This document shows, in pieces, positions 1-11,776 of a stretch of DNA of 64,000 nt. The notes under the pieces were generated by a model. It worked only from the letters and a program-made list of their open reading frames with translations, was not told where the DNA came from and searched no databases. A program made the position numbers and the translations under genes. Source of the stretch: Parasponia andersonii (lineage: Eukaryota > Streptophyta > Magnoliopsida > Rosales > Cannabaceae); contig JXTB01000067.1 of assembly GCA_002914805.1 (NCBI GenBank), positions 679,293 through 743,292 on the forward strand. The letters are read 5' to 3'. Each line of letters starts with the position of its first letter. Position 1 is the stretch's first letter.

Positions 1-715
1 AGGGTAACCCCATCCCCCTAGGTTCCTTATGTCTCTAGGATCCTAATTGAATAAACGGGTAACTATACAATTGGGTAACATACAAAAATAATTGGATAAC
101 CATTCAAAACGGATAACTAGTTAATCGCAAATAGGAGTCTTCAGTTTCCCTTTCCTTGTAGGCTTCTTCCACAGCATTTACTTGTTTCCCTCTTCTTGTA
201 GGTTTCCTTTATTGTATTTGCGTGTTTCCCTTTTCTTACAGTTTTCCTTTATTGTTAAGGAAAACTGCACGGAGAAGGTCGCACAAAAACCTGCGGAAGA
301 GGTCGCATATAAGCACCAGGAAGAAGGTCGCATATATCCTTCTTGGAAGAGGTCGCGTATAATTCTTATGCGACCTTAGGATTTTAGACCGCACAACAAG
401 ATTTATATTTTCTTAACTACTTTGAAACGTCATTGATCTATAATTTTAATTACCTGTTTCACTTTTCGACTTTTTGGCTCCACATTTAACAAACATTGTG
501 CCTTTGACTTGATTCTCTTTTGAAGATATTCTATTTCAAGTGGAAATTGAGCTGTTGGATTATTCTTATTTCATTTTATAACAGGAAAATATTTAAAATG
601 TTTTCTGTTAGATGAATTTTTACATATTATCAAACATATTTAATTATTTGATCTAGTTACAAATGTTTCCTGTCACATATACCCCCCCATTTTACTTAAT
701 ACACTTGGTTTAATT
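1..715. other. AT-rich intergenic DNA without a gene
   Basis: No coding region is supported here. The stretch holds three or four loose pyrimidine-rich repeats of the form TTTCCCTTTTCTTGTAGG between about 145 and 255, and then a cluster of GGTCGC motifs annotated separately. The short open frame at 182-379 has a low-complexity translation that partly reads through these repeats, so I do not treat it as a gene. Confidence 0.5.
273..375. repeat. Four spaced AGA(A)GGTCGCATATA motifs ending in a hairpin
   Basis: The motif AGAAGGTCGC or AGAGGTCGCATATA starts at about 273, 298, 322 and 348, so the spacing is 24-26 bases. An inverted copy, TATGCGACC, lies at 367-375 and pairs with GGTCGCGTA at 351-359 to give a stem of about nine pairs with one wobble. 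The function is unknown. It could be a decayed tandem repeat or the sub-terminal repeats of an unrecognised transposon. Confidence 0.55.
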
Positions 716-3071
716 TGTAAAAACCTAATTTAAATAGGGGTAGTAGAGTAACTTTTGAGTAAATGACATTTTGGTAATTTAAATTTTTTAAATATTTAAT
801 TAAAAATATCTGGATTATTAAATTAAGGGATTACAGTTATTGAAAATTACTTAAATCCTTCCTTGCACGGACACTGTCTTCTCGTGATGAGGGCTTGAGA
901 AAAGGAGAGAGAAGCTCCAACCAACCAAGCTTGCTATCGCACCGCCGTCGTAGCTGCCAAACGTGCCAGCCCGCGCTTCTTTCCGGTCGCCGACTAAGCC
1001 AACGCCAGTGATCTCGCCTCCATTAGAGCTCAGATGACGGAGCTGGAAGCCATCGAAAATGACACCTATCGATCGAATTTCTGGCCAAATACCGCCATTC
1101 GACCTCCTTTCAGCTCAACGCTAGTGCGTGAGCACTCCTCTCGAGCTTGCCGATCAGCTTCACTGGGTGGTAACTGTCGAATTTCCTCTGTAAGAAAACT
1201 CTCTATTTTGACCATTTTTACTAATTGAAACTTTCGCTTTGGAATTAGTATAAATAGAGGTATAAGCAAGAAGGAATGATAGGTCAAAAATTTAAATATG
1301 ATTTAAGGACATTTTTTAGATTCAAAAATGGTATTTTTCTAATTGTTTCCTAAAAGTGATATTCCTGTAATTATTTTATAAAATAATTACTTAGGCCTTA
1401 AAAATTATACAGTGGGTTCGAGGAGTTAAAAACATGAACGGATATGATTTTGTGACGTCAAAACGACATCTGATAGTGCATCAATTTTCGAATCGAAAAA
1501 GTTGATATTCTTCTAAATATTTTCAAAAAGTGGTACTTTCATAACTTTCATATTTTTAAGTCGTCTCAGAACCTCAAAACTGAATTCCGATTTTGAATTT
1601 TGATTCAGAGAGTCAATGAGGTTGAGAGACAAATTTTGATATAAAATATCACTATATTTCGAAATTGCACGAAAATTGAAATTTTGTGGCTCATGAATAG
1701 TACCATTTTGCGTGCTGTGAGTCGAGTCTCGCATTGAGACATACTTTTGACGAATTATATTCTAAACTAAAATTTTTGGGTACTTTGAAAGTAGTGACCT
1801 CCGTTTCTCCATCTGAGACTCTAGTGGAAAATTCACTTTTTCAAGTAGACTGATCGGGATTTTAAAACAGTAGTTCGGACACTTAAGTGACCAATAGGAG
1901 TTTCTTCGAGCGTCATTAACTTACTATTACTACCACATTGAGGTAGAGGTTCAATTACTTGGTTTTATACTTGTTTTGATTTATAATTGCATAAAACTTA
2001 AAAAAATCGTGAATTTTACGGTAATTGATATATTGTTGAAATAGATTGGATTATACTGGAATTGGACTATGTGGAATTATATATATATATATTTTTTTAA
2101 ATTATGATTATGGAGTAATGCAGTGGTATGCTGCCCATGTTACAGTAAATCTTTGAATAATCCCAAGTGGTAATTTTAAAGCAATGTTTGGTGAATATTT
2201 TGCATGGTTATTTCATATCTTGTTATATGTTGTACATACTATAAAACTACGCACTTGAATTCTATTATTATACCATAGTAGTTTAGATTACTGATGAGTT
2301 GCTACAATGCTAGGTGAAAGACCTAGACCTCTCCCTGCGTAGGATTTTGGCTGATACACCTACAAGTAATATCAGGATATTGGGTCAATCTGCTACAAAG
2401 GTATTACAGAGCCGTGATAGGTACCAAATATTTTATAAACTTGGTTTATAAATAAATTTTGGAAAAGGTATTAATTATGCAGGTTTGGTAAAATTACTTC
2501 CATTCAAAAGGTAATTAAATTTCTATTGAGCATGTGAGTGTTCATCTCCTACTTTTCCTACTCTCAAGTACTTAACTATTTGGTTCTACTAATTAGACAA
2601 GCTGTGCAGCTTGTAGTTGCATTCCAACTCCTATTCTTTGTTGAGTGTCAGTACTTTGTTGACTTTTCTTCCTTATTCAATTATTTAGTTAAGATTAATA
2701 AATTTACTAAGTGGATGTATAAGGATGATTTTATTATAAATTTGAGAACGTGATGTTGCAAGTGATTTTATTTAAATTATTTTGGACATCAGACTAAAGT
2801 TTTCAGTTGAACTCAGTTTACCAAAACTTATAATTTCTCAACAAGTATTCAAATGAGATAACTGGAAATTTTCTTGAACTTTAACGGGTATTTTTTTTAA
2901 GTAATTAAAAACTAATAAGAGCTTTTAATGGTTATGAAATTTATAATGATTTGAAGACCAAAAAGAAATTATCTAATATTTGATTTCTCTGAAATTTCAT
3001 AAAATTAATATTTTATTTTATTTTCATTTAAAATTATTAAAAATCACGGATTCCGATTTTCAGCCGTGACA
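716..3071 (+). mobile_element. Solo LTR, gypsy-like (Tekay/Del-type suspected), plus orientation
   Basis: The segment begins TGTAAAAACC and ends GCCGTGACA, giving TG...CA ends. It has the same layout as the minus-strand LTRs at 5730-8037 and 9415-11776: a GC-richer block near 890-1170, AT-rich DNA, then a conserved AAATCACGG...GTGACA end. The 5-base flanks are TAATT on the left and TTATT on the right, a possible target duplication with one mismatch. No internal region is attached, so it is probably a solo LTR left by recombination. The family assignment is by resemblance to its neighbours only. Confidence 0.6.
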
Positions 3072-3385
3072 TTATTACTTCAAGTTCTTTTTGTTTTTCT
3101 TTCCAACTGCACTGAAACTTCATAGGAACACACCAAAAAGATAAATAAATAAACAAACAAATAAATACACATGAGGAAAACAAAAATAATTGTAACAATT
3201 TTTTCCTTTTTGTTTCGAACTTGTTTAAAATTTATTATATTTATAAGGTAGTGTTTGCTTGTGCAAAAAATCATAATAGGAGGTTAATTGTAACGCCTAA
3301 TGTGAAGGAAATTAGAATAGGAATAAAGAGATGATTATTGTAAAAGCCATTAAATTATACCTGTTGTATCGTTTTGGACATTGAC
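3072..3385. other. Short intergenic stretch, no gene seen
   Basis: AT-rich DNA with a small run of AAATAAATAAAC-type repeats near 3140-3170. No coding, RNA or transposon boundary is apparent. Confidence 0.4.
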
Positions 3386-3387
3386 GG

Positions 3388-3529
3388 CTCATTTGGTATG
3401 CCGGATTGGATTAGATTAGATTATTAGTTTAGATTAGATTGAATTGGAATGGATTAGACTCATTTGGTATGCCGGATTGGATTAGATTAGATTATTAGTT
3501 TAGATTAGATTGAATTGGAACGGATTGGA
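3388..3529 (+). repeat. Two tandem copies of a 71-bp unit at a terminal repeat
   Basis: The unit starting CTCATTTGGTATGCCGG is present at 3388-3458 and again at 3459-3529, nearly identical. It coincides with the left terminal repeat of the candidate MITE-like element, so the terminus itself was duplicated in tandem. Confidence 0.85.
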
Positions 3530-3894
3530 CTATTTAGTACTGTAATGTGTTTGGTGCAATCCAAAACTAAAAGTCGATTTATAAAATGAAATAATTTTTA
3601 ATTTATGAGTGCAATCTATTTTTTTAATAAAATAAATAAATAATTTTTTACATAACAGAACAAGTAAAAATAAGATTTTTATCCAAATAAAATATCATAC
3701 TCAATTTTTTTTAATAAAAGTGGGAATATAATACTGTTCAATTCAAAATAAAATTTTTTATTTTTAAGAAAAGAGTACAAAAAAAAAAATATGGAAAGCA
3801 AAAAAGAGAAGAAACAAAGAAAAAAAAAAGAAAGAAAAGGAAAAAAAAAAAAAAGAGCTCAAGGGCTTATTCAAACCTAAGTTCACATGTGGAC

Positions 3895-5561
3895 TGTTGG
3901 AAATCCTGAATCAATAAATTTCGAAAAACGATTTTTCTGAAAATAATTTCCGCAGCTTTGTAAACAAATCAAGAACGCAGCAGAATAGGTATTTTAAAAT
4001 TTTTCCTGAAATTTTACAAAACAAAAACGTAGGATCGTTGATCTAACATAAATCAATTTATGGATCTTGGTTTAGTTAAAACCTGGAAGCGCTTCACAAC
4101 CATTGAGCCTTCCTATCTATTCTCTAGAGCCCGTTGAATGATCTGGTGTATGGGCACCTTCTTGATTCCCAACGAGAGATGAGCGAACGATCCAGAAGAT
4201 GATCTTCCTTTTCCTTGAGTGCACGTCTACGACCATGGGTATCTCTCCCTTAGCGGCCACAAATGAACACGAGACTTCTCTCGTGGTGGCTCGTCTCTCC
4301 CACTCTCTCTTTTTCTCTCTGTCACATGAAAATGCACAGTCATTGTGCATAAGTGGCGTGTACTACCCTTAAAATTACCTAGGAGAACTTTTCTCTTAAG
4401 TATTTAAAGAGATGTAAACCCCAATGGGTTTATTGGGCTCAACTGACCATTCAATTAGTTATTGGGCTATATATGAGCTAGATAGGGACCTTATGGATCC
4501 AGATAGTCTAAGCTCCAGTGGGCCAACTATCTATAAATCATAATTAACTCTTAATTATGACTGGGCTATGTCCATTAATATTGAGGCACTCCACTATAGG
4601 CCCAATATTGTACTCTTAGACTAAATGTCATATATTTTCTGTGAAGCTAATTAACACTTTAATTAACTTGATCCATTTAGCATATATTATACCTACAGAT
4701 ATACCCCCGATGCAATGCCGTACTAGTGAGGTGAAATTACCGTATTACCCCTCTAGTACATATTTATCTTTGAGTTGCCATTTTTCATCTAATGGATAAT
4801 AATTAACTACAGTGTTTGTAACTGCCCATACAAACACAGTCAAATTCACAAAGTGAATATCTGGCGCCTGGTTTTTTATTATTCAAGTCCTTGAAAAAAC
4901 TCAAAGTGACATTATATGCATGGTATCCAAATTATGAAAGACGTTCTCGTCAATTCACAAATCTTATCTTCTAAGATACTGGAGTTTGAATCATATAATC
5001 AGAACTAGTCATTTAGTTAGTCAAAAAGATAAAACTCATGAAAGTAAGTCTGACAATCACTAGGATTAAGGTAATCTTGCAATAGTACTAGATTAGTGAA
5101 AGATAGAATATTGAGTTACGACACTTAACCTCAAATTCTATTTTTACTTAGTCCAGTTCAATGCACTTATAACTTTCTTATAACGCACTAGTGTTTCTAT
5201 CCGAAGTCAGACACTTCAATGATTAGAGACTTCATCAATCCCGTTGAAATAGACAACACTATATTCTATAGCAAAATAAAGTATCCTATTTATTTGCAGA
5301 ATGTGAACTTTTAATTTAGACATAATGAAATAAATAATTTAGTCTCCCACATGTGAACACTTCACACGAACAATTATTTATTACTCATTATTAGTCATGA
5401 AAATTTTTAGACATTTGTATAATAGAAAACATAAACATCACATGTATATTATTGGGACATAATATGGAATTTATTAATAACAAATAGATAATACTTAAAT
5501 CCAATAAATATTATTTAAAATACCAAACAAAGAAACTACTTTTTAGGGCATATTCCCAACA
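3895..5561 (-). mobile_element. Copia solo LTR, minus orientation
   Basis: The segment runs from TGTTGGAAATCC to the end TATTCCCAACA. On the minus strand it opens TGTTGGGAATATGCCC, a form seen at plant Copia LTR starts. The flanks are TGGAC (3890-3894) and TAGAC (5562-5566), a 5-base target duplication with one transition. Only one LTR and no internal region is present, so it is a solo LTR. The LTR at 48740-50495 is a distant relative with the same order of blocks. Confidence 0.8.
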
Positions 5562-5729
5562 TAGACAACTTTGTCCCCCCATGTAGGATTAAATTGGAAG
5601 GTTAGACTCTTTTATCCAATCTAATCCTTTCTCATAATTCGGCCCCCTAAATGGGTCTGTATTTTTAGCTTACATGGCATAGTAGCTTGGATTGAATTAT
5701 GCAATTGTTATAATAATTACTTAGCTATT

Positions 5730-8037
5730 TGTCACAAACTATAAATATTTTGACGGAAAATAATAGAAAAACTCCATGTATTTTTATTGATTTTCTCACA
5801 TAATGTTTTCGGATTCCCTAAAATCAGACAATCAAGGCTAGTACATGAATTTCTTTGAAAATAATAAGTTAAATAGTTTTAGCACCACGTAAAGTTAGGA
5901 AATGGTGGAATGTGATATTAGCTTTCCTTAGTTAACTCTTTCTCCTCATCAGATAAAAATAACCATGGTACCACCTTAAACTGAGCTAATACTTTGCATA
6001 AGCTTATTTTTCTTAATTAATATTTTTCAAAAATACTGGAGGTAACTAGTAAAGGTTACTTGAAGCATTAATTGAGCTTATTTATTGATAAAAAAATGAT
6101 ATTTTTTAAAAAATAAATCTGGAATTTTTAAAAGAACTTTAAAATCCAAGATTATTTTAAGTTTCTTTTGAAATTTTGCCATGTACTATCAAATTTTGCC
6201 ATATAGTCTGGCCAATAGTAGAAAGGAAATTTCGCTAAGATGGGAAATTCCTTGAATTATTTTTAAAAAATATTGAAAGTTTCGATTTTAGAAGTAGTCC
6301 ATTTAAATAAAATATTTGAAATTTCATCTAATGAACCTCTCCTACAGTTCGTATACATCATTAAACATAGATCAAATAATAATTGAAAAATATAATTCAG
6401 ATTAAGGTCCAAGCATCATCCTCATCCACAATAAGTATTAAAACTAAAATGGCATACATAAGTTCATAGAATTAACAGAAAGTAGTAATCTTGTTTCAAT
6501 GCTAATACAAAATTTAAATAATCCAAACATTACAACAATAAGCTTTAAGTATTACCAAGATAACGAACTATAGTCAAAGATAGCCTCTTAATCCTCTTGA
6601 TCACCAAACTCACACTAAACACTACCAGAGAAAGAAAATGGGGTGAGCATGAAATGCTTAGTAGGAAAGTAGTTACCTTGTAAGAAAATATTTTAATGAT
6701 GGAAAATTTCTGTACGGTTAGTTTAAATCCAAAATATTTATATATATATATATCTAAAATGGAAATCCATATATATATATATATAAAGCAATATAATCAA
6801 AACCATCCAATTCATATATATATGACACAAATCAACCAATGCCCATGAACTCTCATCCTCTTATCTGTGGAAACCCAAGATGATAGCACTAAGTGTACCT
6901 AACAGTCTGCCCAACATCTAAGCTAATACCCAGAAGGGACACTGTGTTGCTTACCAAATCTGGAGAGGCAACTGAATTGCCTACGGTTGCCCAATGGAGA
7001 GCTATTAGAAGAAACAAATCCTGTGTGGATTTACAAATTCTATACTGACGGTGGAACACGTAGCACCAGACTGTAAACCCATAATGCTAACACGATGCTC
7101 ATGTATAATCTTATGACACGTGAAATATAGAATTGAAGTGTGAAAACTGTTGCACTCTAGTTTTTTAATAAAATAAGCATATTAGGTTTTATAGAAAAAT
7201 GGACAGCATAACGACCCTATTTTTGATATACCCAAAATAATGTGCTCTTAAAAAATTCTCAGAGAAATACAATATATATCATACAATCAAATTCTGTCAC
7301 AGATATTCAAATAGTTCTAAAATTTCATTTGTCATCATATATTGTAGAAAATAAGTTTATTAAAAAATGATAGAAAATAGAAGTAACCAAATCCTTACCT
7401 CACTAGAATAGTGATATTATACTATTGGATCCTCAAGGTGTCACTAGACGATCGCTTGGAGGGTCAAGAATCAATTCCAAGCCCTCGATCATTCTTTTGT
7501 GAAAAATCAACTTTTCAATGAAGCTTCAAATCCTCAAACGAACCTCTTCACTGAATTCCTTGAAGTTTCTCTCGATGAGACGAATCCAATAAGCCCAAGA
7601 ACGCAAGCTGAAACGGCCCGAAATGACACTGGAAATTCAAACTCCTCCATGGCCAACAATGGCATTTTCTAGCTATAGGGCAGCAGTACAGGAGGACCTC
7701 ATCGGTCAGTTGGTAGGTTGGAGGGTGGCTGCGGTTGGTCTTGGTGCTTCGATCGTGAGCAAGGAAGAGCGAGAGAGAGAGAGAGAGACATGTTGAGAGG
7801 GAGAGGGAAGAGAGAGGGAGAGAAAAATAGGGTCACGTGGCCTTTTAATAGCGATTGTGCAATTTTTTTAAAAAATTGCATAATAGTCCCCCATTTTTTA
7901 AAATCCTCTCACTTTAATCCCTCAAAAATTTGCAATTTAGTCCCCGCTTCTTAAAACTTTTGAAACTTAATCCTCCTATTAATTAATCCAAAAATTAGTT
8001 AAATTCCCAATTTACTCTCCAAATCTAGGTTTTTACA
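5730..8037 (-). mobile_element. Solo LTR, gypsy-like, minus orientation
   Basis: The segment begins TGTCACAAAC and ends GGTTTTTACA. Its internal landmarks match, in order, those of the LTR at 9415-11776: a GGGGTGAGC...AGTAGGAAAG block near 6640, AT dinucleotide runs near 6745-6785, a block of short GC-richer phrases at 6840-7100, and a GA-rich stretch near 7770. Similarity is clearly lower than between the two LTRs of the neighbouring element, so it is another family member rather than a third copy. No matching target duplication was found at these edges, and the boundaries may be off by tens of bases. Confidence 0.6.
7771..7788 (+). repeat. (GA)n microsatellite
   Basis: An uninterrupted GA dinucleotide run inside the LTR at 5730-8037. 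Similar GA runs occur at the same relative place in the related LTRs (about 11676-11690). Confidence 0.8.
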
Positions 8038-8362
8038 CAGTCTCTCTCCCTCTCTCGAGACCATTTATATGCGCATATTGTTTACTCTTCGTTTAAAACT
8101 GCATATACCGTTTACTCTTCGTTTAAAACACTAATTCAAGATTTATTTGAAAGAATTTAAATATCATGTGAGACCATATTAGATACTTTTTCATATCAAC
8201 ACCGTTTGAGAGATATTATAGATAAATTTACGATCACTTTGTTGATGACATTGCGATGAATATAATTATTCAATTTATATGTCAAGTGGCATATAAGTAA
8301 ATATATAGAAACCGCTTAATGTAATCTATTAATTAATATTATTTCTTTATAAATATATGTAA
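8038..8362. other. Intergenic, no feature recognised
   Basis: AT-rich DNA containing a short duplicated phrase (GTTTACTCTTCGTTTAAAA, at about 8080 and 8109). No gene or mobile-element domain is visible. Confidence 0.45.
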
Positions 8363-9341
8363 TTATATACTTGTGTGCGAGAGGGTCTTTGCTAGTATTG
8401 GTATAGTGGGCTACAAATACACGATGTATAGGCTTGTCATGACCCAAAATCTAAGGCCGTAACTTTTAGTAATTTTGAATGTAAATTAATATAAATAAAG
8501 AATTTTACAAAAGCCGAAGAAAACTAAGTACTTGGAATTTTTCATTTTGGTCTTCAAATCATTAGAAATTCTATATAAGAAGAAGTCTATCTTTAGTTTG
8601 ATTTATAAAAGTAGATAGACCAATTAAAATTCAAGAAAAACATAATCAAGTTGTGCCAAAACTTAGTTTAATAAAAACTCTAATGTTAATTAAAATAAAG
8701 TTCATAAATCTTGAGTCAAAAAGTTCAAAAATTGATTAAAAAAGCTAATCCAAATTTCAAGTACTTAAATCTTCAAAAAATATTCTCCTTAGGAACCAAA
8801 GGGTCCCGTTTATACACTAAATCTTCAAATAGTAGAAAATACATCCTCATATATTTATTTAGCATAAACAACAAGTTTGGCTAAACAGTTAGAAATGAAA
8901 AGAATGGAACAAGTTATAAAAACCAATCGAAGAGAAATAGGGATAAGACTGCATACGTAAGCCAAATGACTTGCCTAGCTATCAAGACAACTGACTCGAA
9001 TGAACAACCACTTAAAAGCAAGGAAAACTAGAAGGGGGTGAGCTCAAAAGCTCAGTAGGAAAGCTATTACTCTAGTTGAAATCTTTTTTATCGATGGAAA
9101 GCCCTTACATAGTTAGTTTTATCCAAAATATCTTTTTGAAAAAAACCAAGGTATATACTTATACATATCCATTTCTAAAATTGATAGTCTGTATATATAT
9201 ATATGCATATAACTATATATATGTAGATATGAAAACATGTTATCCAAAACTAATAGTCTGTGTATATAGTCCTATATATAGATATACAAAAAAAATGATA
9301 TCTGAAAATCAATCAGTCCACAAACACATGACACAAATCTA
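8363..9341 (+). repeat. First copy of a ~978-bp direct duplication joined by a single N
   Basis: This block, starting TTATATACTTGTGTGCGAG, is almost identical to 9343-10319. Only a few scattered differences are seen by eye, about 2 percent or less. The duplicated unit covers 72 bases of DNA outside the LTR plus the first roughly 907 bases of the LTR that starts at 9415. A unit that crosses an element boundary and is joined by one undetermined base is the usual signature of a wrongly closed assembly gap or unmerged alleles. A real tandem duplication cannot be excluded. Confidence 0.85.
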
Positions 9342-9342
9342 N
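9342..9342. other. Single undetermined base at a duplication junction
   Basis: One N lies exactly between the two copies of the ~978-bp repeat. It marks an unresolved join in the assembly. Confidence 0.95.
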
Positions 9343-9414
9343 TTATATACTTGTGTGCGAGAGGGTCTTTGCTAGTATTGGTATAGTGGGCTACAAATAC
9401 ACGATGTATAGGCT

Positions 9415-11776
9415 TGTCATGACCCAAAATCTAAGGCCGTAACTTTTAGTAATTTTGAGTGTAAATTAATATAAATAAAGAATTTTACAAAAGCCGAAGA
9501 AAACTAAGTACTTGGAATTTTTCATTTTGATCTTCAAATCATTAGAAATTCTATATAAGAAGAAGTCTATCTTTAGTTTGATTTATAAAAGTAGATAGAC
9601 CAATTAAAATTCAAGAAAAACATAATCAAGTTGTGCCAAAACTTAGTTTAATAAAAATTCTAATGTTAATTAAAATAAAGTTCATAAATCTTGAGTCAAA
9701 AAGTTCGAAAATTGATTAAAAAGGCTAATCCAAATTTCAAGTACTTAAATCTTGAAAAAATATTATCTTTAGGAACCAAATGGTCCCGTTTATACACTAA
9801 ATCCTCAAATAGTAGAAAATACATCCTCATATATTTATTTAGCATAAACGACAAGTTTGGCTAAACAGTTAGAAATGAAAAGAATGGAACAAATTATAAA
9901 AACCAATCGAAGAGAAATAGGGATAAGACTGCATACGTAAGCCAAATGACTTGCCTAGCCATCAAGACAACTGACTCGAATGAACAACCACTTAAAAGCA
10001 AGGAAAACTAGAAAGGGGTGAGCTCAAAAGCTCAGTAGGAAAGCTATTACTCTAGTTGAAATCTTTTTTATCGATGGAAAGCCCTTACATAATTAGTTTT
10101 ATCTAAAACATCTTTTTGAAAAAAACCAAGGTATATACTTATACATATCCATTTCTAAAATTGATAGTCTGTATATGTATATGCATATAGCTATATATAT
10201 GTAGATATGAAGACATGTTATCCAAAACTAATAGTCTGTGTATATAGTCCTATATATAGATATACAAAAAAAATGATATCTGAAAATCAATCAGTCCACA
10301 AACACATGACACAAATCTACTTATATCCATGAGTTCACCACTTCTCATCAATGGAAATTAGGTTATTGGCACTATGTATGCTAGACAGCCTGCCTGACAC
10401 CTAGCCCATAACTAGAGGGGATACCCGTGTGTCACCTACAAAACTTGGAGGGGCAACCACATTGTCTACGCCTGCCAAATAGGGAGGTAATCAGAAGACA
10501 TACCATACCCAGCATGGTTTCACGGACTCTACACTGTCAGTGAGGCTGCAAAGCTACACTGTAAAAATCCCATAATACTAATCTGGTACTCATGCGTGAT
10601 CCTATAATATGTGTACTTTGAAGTGATGTGTAAAAATAACCATGTTGTAATTTAAGTTCAAATGATACTCTGATTTTTAATAAATTGATTCATTAAATTT
10701 CATAGAAAAATGGGCAGTGTAACAACCTTATTTTAACATATCTCAAAAGTAACCTACACCCACAAAAATTCCAAAGCAATCCGATATATAAATCATACCA
10801 TTCAATTCTATCATAGATATTTAAAAGTTCTAAAATTGCATTTGTTCTCATATGTTGCAGAAAATAAGTTTTAGTCAAAACGATATAAAAGAGAGGTAAC
10901 TGAATCCCTACCTCACAAGAATAATAATATCATACTATTGGGTCTTCAAGGTGCCATTAGATAATCTCTCAAAGGATCGGGAACCAATTTCATGCCCTCA
11001 ATTGCTCAATTGGAAAAAACCAAATTCGTAACGGAGTTTTAAATCAATGAGTAGACCTCTTTGTTGAATTCCTAGTACCAAAAATCGTTAAGTTAGACAT
11101 ATAACTCGATCAATTTGGGTCTAGACTGATACCGGACCAATGGCACACAAAACTAGACAAAATCTAAGTCGTTAGATATTGATTTTCATGCCATTCACCA
11201 AATATAGTCTATATATATATATATATCAAACTTCACCATTTTTCTAATACATTCCAAAAATGACAACAAAAACAAAATCTAACGGTCGGATCAAAAACTA
11301 AAATTCAAAACTCAAAACACCCAAAAGTAGAAACTTTCAAACTGGGCAAAATGGGATCGTGAAATATATACCTTGAGCTTTCTTTCAACAAGGCGAACCC
11401 AACGAGCCTAAGAATATCCGTTAAAATGATCGGAATCATCATCAAAAATCAAAACTTCCTCTAGTCAAAAATGTCGTTTTCCGGTGATGTCGAGCTTGGC
11501 GGCAATCGGAGACTAGTGGTGTGGATAGTAGGTGGCATGGAGGAGCTTCGTTGGTGGTTGGGATGGCCGGACAGTGGCTATGGCGGCAGCTCCTCCTTGC
11601 CTTTGTTCGGCCGAGAGAATGAGATATAGAGCAAGAGAGTGGGATGTCGGGGAGGGGGGGGAAGGGAAACATAGGAGAGAGAGAGAGAGAGTCTTATATA
11701 TAATATTTAAGTATCATTTTTTTTAAATAATATAAGGTCAAATGACCAAATTGCCCTAAAAAATTGGATTATTACA
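9415..11776 (-). repeat. Left (3') LTR of the LARD-like element
   Basis: Starts TGTCATGACCC and ends GGATTATTACA. It carries AT dinucleotide runs, a GC-richer block at 11440-11620 and a GA run before its end. The first 907 bases are the part repeated at 8435-9341. Confidence 0.75.

Larger units (their letters stand above)
3386..5656. mobile_element. Candidate inverted-repeat (MITE-like) element, split by an LTR
   Basis: The left edge reads GGCTCATTTGGTATGCC followed by GGATTGGATTAGATTAG. The right edge near 5600-5656 reads, on the opposite strand, GACCCATTTAGGGGGCCG and then GGATTAGATTGGA. The two ends therefore form an imperfect inverted repeat. The Copia LTR at 3895-5561 lies between them and looks like a later insertion. 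Without it the element would be about 600 bases, which suits a MITE. No clean target duplication is visible, so the superfamily (PIF/Harbinger or hAT) is undecided. Confidence 0.4.

Noticed and set aside
1034-1287. Short frames in GC-richer DNA on both strands
   Set aside because: The block is the GC-rich part of a solo LTR, and the position and composition recur in related LTRs without frame conservation.
4117-4350. 77-residue minus-strand frame
   Set aside because: It is inside a Copia solo LTR, low in complexity, with no domain.
11442-11726. Overlapping frames on both strands with Pro/Ser- or Arg/Glu-rich translations
   Set aside because: They lie in the GC-richer block and GA run of a long LTR. 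The same block in related LTRs has no conserved frame.
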